Below, in pieces: positions 1 through 9,831 of a stretch of 21,106 nucleotides of DNA. Numbering within the stretch: position 1 is the first letter of the stretch; every line of letters begins with the position of its first letter. The DNA is from an uncultured Collinsella sp. GTDB lineage: Bacteria; Actinomycetota; Coriobacteriia; Coriobacteriales; Coriobacteriaceae. The notes beneath the pieces were generated by a model that had not been told where the DNA came from, made no database searches, and saw nothing but the letters and a program-made list of their open reading frames with translations. The stretch covers positions 1 through 21,106 of the forward strand of contig CATYJC010000022.1 in assembly GCA_958407555.1 (NCBI GenBank), read 5' to 3'. Both the position numbers and the translations under genes were made by a program.

Positions 1-39
1 GTCCGCGAAGGTCAGCCCTCAGATCCTGCGGTGAGAGAC

Positions 40-3579
<3,540 letters not shown>

Positions 3580-3911
3580 ATACCCCTCTCCTCTCATATA
3601 GGTATACAGGCCCCGGCGATTGCCGGGATATTGGCGTGATGGGATTTTCGCTGTTGCTTCCAATCATCTGGCAGGCAGACTGAGCAGCAGGTACATGGCG
3701 TGGAGAGAAGGCGTGCCGAGGCGCGGGGCGGTTAATGCGCTCCACAGGCCCAGCTACCCGTCTTGCACATGGCCGAGCGCCGCAAAGGCCGCATGCCGGA
3801 TGCTCCCGGGCACGCCCCGGCGATGGGAAGCGCCCGCAACGGAAATCCGCATGCGGGCTTATTGTACCCCGCCGCCAAGCCATATTTCGGCAAATATAGG
3901 TGGGCGGTAAA
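3580..3911. other. Long nifJ leader / intergenic region
   Basis: This stretch between nifJ and the FHA repeat holds no convincing gene. On the minus strand it contains a possible -10 box (TACAAT, 3861-3866), which would give a leader of about 280 nt. A small hairpin (CCCGGC / GCCGGG, 3612-3627) lies 33 nt upstream of the nifJ start. Two short palindromes, ATATTTcggcAAATAT near 3886 and GGTAAA-GG-TTTACC at 3906-3919, lie at the edge of the repeat that follows. I recognise no riboswitch family. Confidence 0.5.
3861..3866 (-). promoter_or_regulatory. nifJ: Possible -10 box for nifJ
   Basis: Read on the minus strand this is TACAAT, five of six matches to the sigma-70-type -10 consensus. No good -35 box lies 17 bp upstream, so the call rests on the -10 alone. 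If correct, the nifJ mRNA would carry a leader of about 280 nt. Confidence 0.3.
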
Positions 3912-4468
3912 GGTTTACCCCGGGTGACCGCCAAGGGCCAAAATGAACGCTTCGTCCCCGGGCGATTGGCCCTGGCGCGCCATGGAGTGTCCCGGAGTGC
4001 CGGCATAAAAGGAACGTCCCCATCTGCCGACTAGAGGGCGCCGACGCCGAGGAGGATAGCGTAGGTGGTGGATTCGCCAAGTCTGAGCTCGTCGCCGGGG
4101 TTGAGCTGAGCGGAGCGGCCGGGCTCGACCTGGATGCAGACGTTCGTCGCGCCGTTTACCACCATGGTTCCGTTGGTGGACGACAAGTCCTCGACGTGCC
4201 AGATATTTTGAGCATCGCACCAGATATGGGCATGGCGGGCCGAGACGTCATCGCCCACATCGGTGATATCGCCCTCCCCCGTCGCCAGCGCACCGATCTC
4301 CACGCCCTGCTCGCTCGGCTGAATCCAGCGCGGGGCACTTACCACGTAACCGTTTTGCACGCGCAGCAGCCCCAGCGGATGCGCCGGCGCCGCCTCGTGC
4401 TCGCCCGTGACCGAAGATGTGCTCAGCGAGCGCGGCGTCGACGTGTCGCCGCCACGGGTCGCATGAGC
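3912..4468. repeat. Left copy of a 0.55-kb direct repeat (FHA gene 3' end plus downstream DNA)
   Basis: This segment is repeated in the same orientation at about 10664-11213. Shared sequence includes the last 145 or so codons of the FHA gene and about 115 bp beyond its stop codon. Identity is about 86% next to the stop and about 80% toward the inner end, but positions 4166-4246 are identical to 10911-10991 over all 81 bp. The copies differ by a six-base indel near the stop codon. Homology stops abruptly at 4468, where the left copy runs into unrelated sequence. Confidence 0.9.
4031..4468 (-). pseudogene. 5'-truncated remnant of an FHA-domain protein gene
   Basis: On the minus strand this encodes the C-terminal FHA domain of the protein at 10782-11720, without the first 169 residues. 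The FHA core is intact (GEGDITDVGDDVSARHAHIW, then DLSSTNGT), and the end differs slightly (LLGVGAL instead of LFGAL). The frame runs on to an ATG at 4519, but those first 17 residues come from unrelated sequence beyond the repeat. No Shine-Dalgarno sequence or gene context supports expression. Most differences from the intact copy inside the FHA core are synonymous, so this DNA was part of a working gene until recently. I read it as the displaced or donor 3' end left by the event that brought in the island. Confidence 0.85.
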
Positions 4469-5035
4469 GCGGCGGCTCGCCCGACTTGGAACTAAGGCGG
4501 GCGTGAGAGCAAACGGCATAGGGAACGAATCTTGCGGATGTACTCCTCGACGTCAGGCAGGTAAGCCCCACGAAGTCACCGGGGAGGCCCAAGCGGCCCG
4601 GCACCACTTCCAGATTCTGACCAGGGCGAGTCGTTCGCCGGTGGCTGAAGGCTCGCTCCCACCCAAAAGGGGAGATTCGCGTTGTTCCCCAATCGCTCTC
4701 GCATCTTTCATTTTGCTCGAGGTGGGCTATAAAAACTTTCCTGGTGAAAGGCGGCGATTGGTTTCCTTTCTTTCTAGAGGAGCGCGCCTGTAATCTGTTT
4801 TCATCCTAAATCAAGTTAAGATCGGACCTTCCAGAGGCAAGTCGACTCAAACTGCGAGGCTCCATGTTGGAATAAAGAGCGCTGTCGAAGTGCCAACAAC
4901 ACAAAGCTTGCCAGTCTCAAATAGAACCTTTTGGGAGTCCGATTGGGCCGCACACCGAATCCCCGCTGGTGGTTTTTTATAGCTGCGCAACAATAAACAA
5001 GGTTAGTGCCAGTCCAGCATGAAATTGAGGAACGT
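4469..5035. other. Left edge of the island, no clear gene
   Basis: No convincing gene is present. A short minus-strand frame ending with TAG at 4492-4494 reads YLPDVEEYIRKIRSLC and could be the tail of an unidentified broken gene. Base composition shifts from GC-rich to more AT-rich near 4700, marking the transition into the island. The region must contain the promoter of the radical SAM gene, but I could not pick one with confidence. TGTAAT at 4789-4794 resembles a -10 box but lacks a good -35. Confidence 0.45.
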
Positions 5036-6394
5036 ATGCATTTTTTCTCAGTAAGTGATCGTCGTTACTGCTTCGATGAGGTCACTCGCAATTGCTTTCA
5101 GGTTGACCAAGCATCAGAAGATGCGCTTCGCATATTTGAAGCATCGGGAAGAACGGTCAACTCGAAGTTGCTAACAAAGTCACTTGCTGCGAAAGGCTAC
5201 GACCAAACGACCATAGCAGAACTTGAAGACGACATTGATGAGTATCAACGATTGTCTGAGCGGACTTTCTTAACAAAAGACACGCCTCGAAAACTTAGAG
5301 CCATCGAACTCCACGTTTCACATGCATGCAACCTTGGTTGTAGTTACTGTTTTGCCGGTAAAGGAGATTATGGAACGTCTCCTCTGCTGATGACAGACGA
5401 GATAGCCTTCAAGGCGGTCGACTACCTCGTCGCAAGTTCATCGGAAAACGAAACGCTTGCGATCGTCTTTTTTGGTGGGGAACCCATGATTAACGAGCCG
5501 CTGATATGGAAAACGGTCGACTATTCAAAAAGAATATACCCCAATAGAAACTTTACCTATTCTATTACGACCAACGGAACGCTTTTGAATGACACTGCTG
5601 TGAATTCTTTCAAGGAGCACGGGTTTTCTGTTCTGATTAGTCTCGATGGTACAGGATGCAAGCACGATGCATCGCGCCCGTACAAGACGGGAGGCGGCTC
5701 TTTCTCCGATATCGACAAAAACGTTCGTCGTTTTTCCGAGTCGTTCCCCTTCGGCGCAAGAGCGACCTTAACAAATAATAACTGTAACCTTGTTGAAGAC
5801 TATCTTCAGTTTAAAGAGATGGGCTTCAGAAGGATTTACTTCTCGCCCGTGAGCTCATTCGATGAGAATATCAAACTCGACGAACACTCATTAAACAAAA
5901 TCAGGGCGGGCCTAATAGATTTGGCGGATCAATATCTCAAACAGATTGATCAAGGGGAAAAGCCCTTGTTTAGAACATTGAAAACTGCAGTTGATTTGAT
6001 TATGAGCAACAGGATCGCCTTTGTCGGATGCGGGGCTGGCAGGCGTTTTATTTCCGTGACTCCCGAAGGGGACGTATACCCCTGTCACAGGTTTGTCGGG
6101 ATGATGCGATTCAAAATGGGCAACATCGTCACCGGAATTGACGAAACTAGGTATATTGAAAACTGGAGTCAGGGTGTCGAAAAAAGAATTGACTGTACGG
6201 ACTGTTGGGCTCGGTCTTTCTGTGGTGGGGGCTGTAGCTGGGAGGCTGCAGGCGAGCACGGCTACTTGCCCAAGAGTCTACACCCTGCATCATGTGAATA
6301 TAGAAAAATGTGCTACGAGATGGCTTTTGACCTTATTTCCCGCCACTCATCTTCGCAGGAGAAAAATCAACGAGAAGCTACTGTATCGGAATAA
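5036..6394 (+). CDS. Radical SAM/SPASM peptide maturase, ranthipeptide type
   Basis: A 452-residue protein. The radical SAM [4Fe-4S] motif is CNLGCSYC (C98, C102, C105), followed by FFGGEP (145-150), which contributes to SAM binding. The C-terminal SPASM domain is complete: C332 with G-x4-C350, then C387-x2-C390-x5-C396-x3-C400, then C420, enough to hold two auxiliary [4Fe-4S] clusters. Residues 1-85 lack these motifs and have the size and position of the leader-binding (RRE-like) domain of ranthipeptide maturases. That assignment is an inference. I chose the ATG at 5036 because TGAGGAACGT precedes it. An in-frame GTG at 5006 would add ten residues without a good ribosome site. Two Cys-rich peptide genes follow at once, which fits an enzyme that forms thioether bonds in short peptides. 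Quinohemoprotein-type or SCIFF-type maturases are the nearest alternatives by motif. Confidence 0.92.
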   Translation: MHFFSVSDRRYCFDEVTRNCFQVDQASEDALRIFEASGRTVNSKLLTKSLAAKGYDQTTIAELEDDIDEYQRLSERTFLTKDTPRKLRAIELHVSHACNLGCSYCFAGKGDYGTSPLLMTDEIAFKAVDYLVASSSENETLAIVFFGGEPMINEPLIWKTVDYSKRIYPNRNFTYSITTNGTLLNDTAVNSFKEHGFSVLISLDGTGCKHDASRPYKTGGGSFSDIDKNVRRFSESFPFGARATLTNNNCNLVEDYLQFKEMGFRRIYFSPVSSFDENIKLDEHSLNKIRAGLIDLADQYLKQIDQGEKPLFRTLKTAVDLIMSNRIAFVGCGAGRRFISVTPEGDVYPCHRFVGMMRFKMGNIVTGIDETRYIENWSQGVEKRIDCTDCWARSFCGGGCSWEAAGEHGYLPKSLHPASCEYRKMCYEMAFDLISRHSSSQEKNQREATVSE

Positions 6395-6502
6395 GCGGTT
6401 CAGCGCATTGCTGTCACCATTGTGGAGGTGTTCGTTCTTCTGATTACCGTCTGCGAAGCTTATTGCTACGTTCGCCGAAACCATTCTAGAAATATGGTGA
6501 AC

Positions 6503-6531
6503 TAGACATCTTGGTTTGTTATACACAATAT
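6503..6531 (+). promoter_or_regulatory. Possible promoter of the precursor peptide genes
   Basis: TAGACA (6503-6508) and CAATAT (6526-6531) are separated by exactly 17 bp, about 30 bp before the first precursor start. The -35 is good and the -10 is weak. A separate promoter here would let precursors be made in excess over the maturase, as is usual for peptide natural products. The alternative is read-through from the maturase gene 170 bp upstream. Confidence 0.4.
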
Positions 6532-6563
6532 TGAGGTTTTTCTGCACTCAAAGGGAGGTAGTC

Positions 6564-6767
6564 GTGAAGCATATTCATCCGATTAATCCAGGAAGTGGCG
6601 ACGAGGCAGGCGTGAAGCCGATGTCTTTTGACTGCCTCTTGGGCATTACTGACATCTGTACTGTTTATGATAAAGCAGATGGCTGTGGTGCATACGATTA
6701 CTGCGACTATGACATGGATGGCGGCAGCATCTGCGTTGTAGATCACTGTGGCATTGATCAAACGTAG
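6564..6767 (+). CDS. Precursor peptide 1 of a putative ranthipeptide
   Basis: A 67-residue peptide starting at GTG with a strong ribosome site (AAAGGGAGGTAGTC). The first 23 residues are a Cys-free leader beginning MKHIHP. The rest is very acidic, with six cysteines (24, 32, 41, 47, 57, 62). They fall into three units of C-x(2-5)-D-x-C: C24...D30-I-C32, C41-GAY-D45-Y-C47 and C57-VV-D60-H-C62. C32-TVY-D36 and C41-GAY-D45 are exact C-x3-D motifs, as in the freyrasin precursor. It lies between the radical SAM maturase and a second, related peptide gene. I infer that it is the maturase substrate and gains Cys-to-Asp thioether links. A metal-binding or disulfide-linked small protein would be the alternative reading. 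Confidence 0.82.
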   Translation: MKHIHPINPGSGDEAGVKPMSFDCLLGITDICTVYDKADGCGAYDYCDYDMDGGSICVVDHCGIDQT

Positions 6768-6797
6768 TCTCTAATTGGATTAAGGTGAGGAGCTGTT

Positions 6798-6977
6798 ATG
6801 AAGCATATCCATCCTGTTGGTTCAAATGAACATCCTCCCGTTGAGCCTTGTTGTCTTGGAGTTGATATATGCAATTTTTACGACATCGCCGAGTGCCCTG
6901 TTGCGGATTGGTGCTATGTCGATAAAGAATCAAGCTGTGTTTTGCCAGCAGATTGGTGCGATCCAGTTGACGAGTAG
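6798..6977 (+). CDS. Precursor peptide 2 of a putative ranthipeptide
   Basis: A 59-residue peptide starting at ATG with ribosome site GTGAGGAGC. It shares the first six residues, MKHIHP, with precursor 1, but most of the remaining leader differs. The core has seven cysteines (18, 19, 25, 33, 39, 47, 54) and again reads as three C-x(3-4)-D-x-C units: C19-LGV-D23-I-C25, C33-PVA-D37-W-C39 and C47-VLPA-D52-W-C54. C19, C25, C33 and C54 each begin an exact C-x3-D motif. Compared with precursor 1, the segment LG(V/I)...DIC..YD.A is conserved and aromatic residues keep their place before the second Cys of units two and three. The gene lies 30 bp after precursor 1, so the two are probably co-transcribed. 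Confidence 0.82.
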   Translation: MKHIHPVGSNEHPPVEPCCLGVDICNFYDIAECPVADWCYVDKESSCVLPADWCDPVDE

Positions 6978-7055
6978 TTTTGTGGCTAGGAACTATTTGG
7001 TCCAATTCAGAATAAGATGGGAACAAATACCAAAATCTCGTGTCTGGGAGGAGTT

Positions 7056-7163
7056 ATGCCATTATTGCAAGGTCTCGTTGGATTAGCCTTTATACTTGCG
7101 TTATATCTGGCACCTTTTTTAATTCTATTCTTCATTATCCGACTCTTTCTTCGGAGAAAATAG
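7056..7163 (+). CDS. Small single-span membrane peptide
   Basis: A 35-residue frame with a very strong ribosome site (GGGAGGAG, five bases before the ATG). The product is almost entirely hydrophobic, with Gly, Leu, Ala and Phe from residue 3 to about 28 and a basic tail (RLFLRRK). It therefore should form one membrane helix with a positive C-terminus. It is the last gene before the terminator at 7228-7272 and lies 78 bp after precursor 2. No family is recognised. A role in self-protection, export or a membrane toxin would fit the shape, but nothing in the sequence decides between them. Confidence 0.6.
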   Translation: MPLLQGLVGLAFILALYLAPFLILFFIIRLFLRRK

Positions 7164-7227
7164 GAGTGTCACGCAAACATTAGCGTAGCTTTCTTCCAAT
7201 ATGAGCCGAGCATTGGCAAGTGGAATA

Positions 7228-7280
7228 AGAAGCCCGACCGTTCGCCACATGAAAGTGATCGGACGGGCTTCTCTATTTAA
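7228..7280 (+). terminator. Terminator of the peptide operon
   Basis: AGAAGCCCG (7228-7236) pairs perfectly with CGGGCTTCT (7264-7272). The stem is extended inward by three more pairs after one A-A mismatch. It is followed by the short T-rich stretch CTATTT. It sits 64 bp after the last small gene of the peptide operon, which makes it the likely 3' end of that transcript. Confidence 0.7.
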
Positions 7281-7366
7281 CCCGGGCCGCCACCCATAGC
7301 GGCTTTCCAAGCGTATTCTCAGTGCAAAGCAATCGTCAGTTTAATCCTATGCGCTGATACCGCATT

Positions 7367-7492
7367 TCATTTGTTCGGCTCGAATTCTACGGCCTGGCAA
7401 CCCTCGCACTCTCCGGCAAATGGATTGAACGCGAAGGCAGAGATGATGTGTGCGTGGACATCGAGGCTGCTGTAGGCAACATACTGGGACAT
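7367..7492 (-). pseudogene. N-terminal remnant of an IS110-type transposase
   Basis: A 41-codon minus-strand frame beginning MSQYVAYSSLDVHAHI and continuing with SAFAFNPFAGE before it diverges and stops. The segment resembles the start of IS110-family transposases, in which the first catalytic Asp sits in a 'xLDVH' context and is followed by a short strand ending in GE. Nothing resembling the remainder of the roughly 400-residue enzyme follows. I treat it as a decayed fragment. The family call comes from recognition of this short motif alone. Confidence 0.5.
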
Positions 7493-7604
7493 GGACCCCC
7501 GCTGCGCGTGGTATGCGGCCCGGCATATTCATTGCCGTCCAACCCCGTGTAGTTGCAGCAAAGGGTGGAACCTCAATGCTCAGCTCATGTTGTCCGTGGG
7601 ACAC

Positions 7605-7636
7605 GAGAATCGTAAGTACACTTTGGTGCGATTCTC
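7605..7636. repeat. 8-bp inverted repeat, possible insertion-sequence end
   Basis: GAGAATCG (7605-7612) is repeated in inverted form as CGATTCTC (7629-7636) with 16 bases between. It has no T-run and no gene next to it. It lies about 110 bp from the transposase remnant and may be a leftover element end. Confidence 0.4.
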
Positions 7637-7763
7637 ACGCTGATACTGAGCCACCTGGAATAAGATACGTCGCGACAACACTTCGCTTCACCTCTGTCTC
7701 GACAAGATGACGTAGACTAAAGTTTCCTTTAGTAAGAGAACGAGAACTATATCTGAAAGCGTT

Positions 7764-7827
7764 GCGATGGCGTGAAGGCACCGAGTCCGAACCGCCTGAA
7801 TGCTACGTGCATCTGCATCGCCTTTTT
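7764..7827 (+). terminator. Possible structured terminator or small RNA end
   Basis: GCGATG (7764-7769) can pair with CATCGC (7816-7821). The enclosed loop can form two short hairpins (AGGC...GCCT and ATGC...GCAT), and the structure is followed directly by CTTTTT. It faces the end of the ABC gene at 7864, so it could stop plus-strand transcripts before they run into that gene. The weak individual stems keep confidence low. Confidence 0.35.
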
Positions 7828-7863
7828 GTTATCTCTGCCAGTTGGGTAGCACTACACTTGTCA

Positions 7864-9516
7864 TCATTTACCCTGGTACATGCTGCCTAAATCCACTACC
7901 CCTTCTACCGCGCCGACCATCTCGTCATCGTGAGAGACAACGATGATCAGCTGGCTTTGCTTGTTGCGCTTAACATAGGCCGCAAGCTCGGCGCGGCTTA
8001 CAGCGTCTAACCCAGTCGTGGGCTCGTCGAGTACCAAAACTGACGACTTGCGTGAAATCGCCGACCATAAGTACACTCGGCGCAGCTCACCGCCCGAAAG
8101 CGCGGAGCAACGTTTCCCGAGCAACTCCTTCACGCTGTTTTCCAGCGAAAGTAGGCCATCTACACCCCGGTGATAGGAAGAAAAGGGCGTGTCGAAATAC
8201 TCTAACAGCTCTTTCACCGTTTCGTCCGGCGCGAAGCACAACTGTGGGCAGCACGATATCTCTCTCGCACGTATGTAATCCAAGTCGCATTCTTCGATTG
8301 GCACGCCGTTGTATTTTACTTTGCCTTTCGATGAGTATAGCCCGAGCATCAAGTAAAGAAGTGACGTCTTGCCTCTTCCGTTTTCCCCAACTATGCAATA
8401 TGTACCAGGACCGGAAAACTTGAAAGAAAACCCGCCGAGGACCTCTCGGACAGATCCGTCTGGAAGGGCAACCGAGAATTCCAAATCAGATACCGAAATG
8501 TCATTTATTTCATCGAGTTTAGCTAAATCGGTCCGATTCCACCCCGATCTCTCCTTTTCTCTCGTCGCGATAGCCGTCCTATCCCATGATGCTTTGGCAT
8601 CTTGATAGGATTTGAACAATGACATCATACTTTTCAAAGTCTTAAAGAGAACCGCGAAGTATGTACCGATGATAGTGTACTCGCCTATTGACATAGTTCC
8701 GTTAATGATTCGTACTCCGGAAACAACAAGTATCACCGCTTGAAACAACGCTGCGAAAAGACCATCGAGCGATGTCAGAGAATATGATAGCTTTCCGGAG
8801 CGCAAAACTTTGGGAAAATAGCTCTTAAACCCAGCGTCGAGCGCTTGTTCGCTCTTGCCGTACGAAGATGTCAGTTGAATGTTGAGAATCTGATTAAGCT
8901 GCGATGCAATTGCGGCGTAAAAGGCGCTGTCCGCCTCTTTCTTCTCATACGTGACCCTATACAAAAGTTTCCTCAACCCAGTAATTACACAGAAATACAC
9001 GATGAGGAGAATGATGGAAAACACCGCGAGAGTTGAATCAATTGACCATATGATAAGCAATACGATGGGAATGGCTACAATGGACAGCGGCGCACTGATA
9101 AAATTCGCCAAAACGAAGGATGAGACCACGCTGGAGTCGGAAATAATCCGTTGCGTTGTATAGGCTGGATCGATGGTCCGACTCACCAAGTAATCGTCTC
9201 TTTCAAAACGCAAGACGGCCTCCCTGAGAAGATCAAAGGAAAGTCTCGTGGTTATGCGAATGGAAAGTGTTCCTGCAAAATAAGTAAAGAGGGTGGAGAA
9301 AACTCCTATTGACGCAACCAGGAGCGCGAAGAGTACGGCGTCTCTTTCGCTGCGGTTACCGAGAAGAAAATCTAAGAATTTCCCGTTCACGTATGGCATG
9401 GCATAGGAGAGAGCGGTTCCAATCACCGTGATAGCAATGAAGACGAAAGCCCCTTTTGCTCTGATGAACCTCGAGAGAACGCATCGAATCAAGGAAGGCC
9501 CCAATCTACCCGCCAC
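7864..9516 (-). CDS. ABC transporter half-protein (membrane plus ATPase domain)
   Basis: A 550-residue exporter-type half-transporter that should work as a dimer in the membrane. About six hydrophobic spans occupy residues 20-300, clearest at 23-42, 60-80, 135-178 and 250-292. The ATPase domain follows, with Walker A GENGRGKTS (377-385), the Q-loop CCPQ (Q425), signature LSGGE (473-477), Walker B VLVLDEP (493-499) and the switch His (H529). There is no N-terminal C39 peptidase domain, so leader removal would need another enzyme. The GTG at 9516 is the first start in frame but lacks a clear ribosome site, so the true start is uncertain. The gene is convergent with the peptide operon and shares its AT-rich composition. 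Export of the modified peptides is a reasonable inference, not proven by the sequence. Confidence 0.88.
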   Translation of the reverse strand: MAGRLGPSLIRCVLSRFIRAKGAFVFIAITVIGTALSYAMPYVNGKFLDFLLGNRSERDAVLFALLVASIGVFSTLFTYFAGTLSIRITTRLSFDLLREAVLRFERDDYLVSRTIDPAYTTQRIISDSSVVSSFVLANFISAPLSIVAIPIVLLIIWSIDSTLAVFSIILLIVYFCVITGLRKLLYRVTYEKKEADSAFYAAIASQLNQILNIQLTSSYGKSEQALDAGFKSYFPKVLRSGKLSYSLTSLDGLFAALFQAVILVVSGVRIINGTMSIGEYTIIGTYFAVLFKTLKSMMSLFKSYQDAKASWDRTAIATREKERSGWNRTDLAKLDEINDISVSDLEFSVALPDGSVREVLGGFSFKFSGPGTYCIVGENGRGKTSLLYLMLGLYSSKGKVKYNGVPIEECDLDYIRAREISCCPQLCFAPDETVKELLEYFDTPFSSYHRGVDGLLSLENSVKELLGKRCSALSGGELRRVYLWSAISRKSSVLVLDEPTTGLDAVSRAELAAYVKRNKQSQLIIVVSHDDEMVGAVEGVVDLGSMYQGK

Positions 9517-9831
9517 AAAACATCAATCACTGATACCTTACACCTCAACACAACAGGAGCGAAGATTTGCCAATGAGACTGCTTTAAGATTGCCTTGGGC
9601 CAATACGATCTCAAGCTCTTCCTACAAGAGAGTCGGAATCGGACATCTCCTCCGACGAACCTGGCAATCGGGCGGTTGAAATATCTTTTTCAACCGCCCG
9701 ATTGCCACAATAGATTTGAGCATCCGCCCACAAACGTCCGCGTTTTATACCCATCAAATCCTTTGCCTTTTGTCGTCTAGACTAGAAAAATCGCTCGAAA
9801 TAACGCAACCGGCCTGCTCGCTTGAAGAAAC
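9517..9831. other. Upstream region of the ABC gene
   Basis: No gene is seen in this stretch. It must carry the promoter for the ABC gene on the minus strand. Its one strong feature is a perfect 19-bp hairpin at 9663-9706. I could not choose a promoter with confidence. Confidence 0.45.
9663..9706. repeat. Perfect 19-bp stem hairpin
   Basis: GGCAATCGGGCGGTTGAAA (9663-9681) is followed after six bases by its exact reverse complement (9688-9706). Neither strand has a T-run after the stem, so it is not a standard intrinsic terminator. It lies between the methyltransferase remnant and the ABC gene. It could be a transcript-stabilising or attenuating structure in the ABC leader, or a small mobile palindrome. 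Confidence 0.8.

Larger units (their letters stand above)
7281..7863. other. Gene-poor scar between peptide operon and ABC gene
   Basis: About 580 bp without an intact gene. It contains an IS110-type transposase start (7367-7492), an 8-bp inverted repeat (7605-7636), a short AT-rich hairpin ACTAAAG-TTTC-CTTTAGT (7716-7733) and a structured stretch ending in T5 (7764-7827). The mixture suggests remains of one or more mobile elements between two convergent transcription units. Confidence 0.55.

Noticed and set aside
5036..6977. SCIFF (six Cys in forty-five) system
   Set aside because: The leader start MKHI and the maturase motifs are similar, but SCIFF precursors are a short, highly conserved single family with closely spaced Cys and few Asp. 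These two cores are Asp-rich with wider Cys spacing.
7779..7800. Sequence resembling the end of a tracrRNA (GGCACCGAGTC)
   Set aside because: A chance match of eleven bases. There is no repeat array, no Cas gene and the following stem is different.
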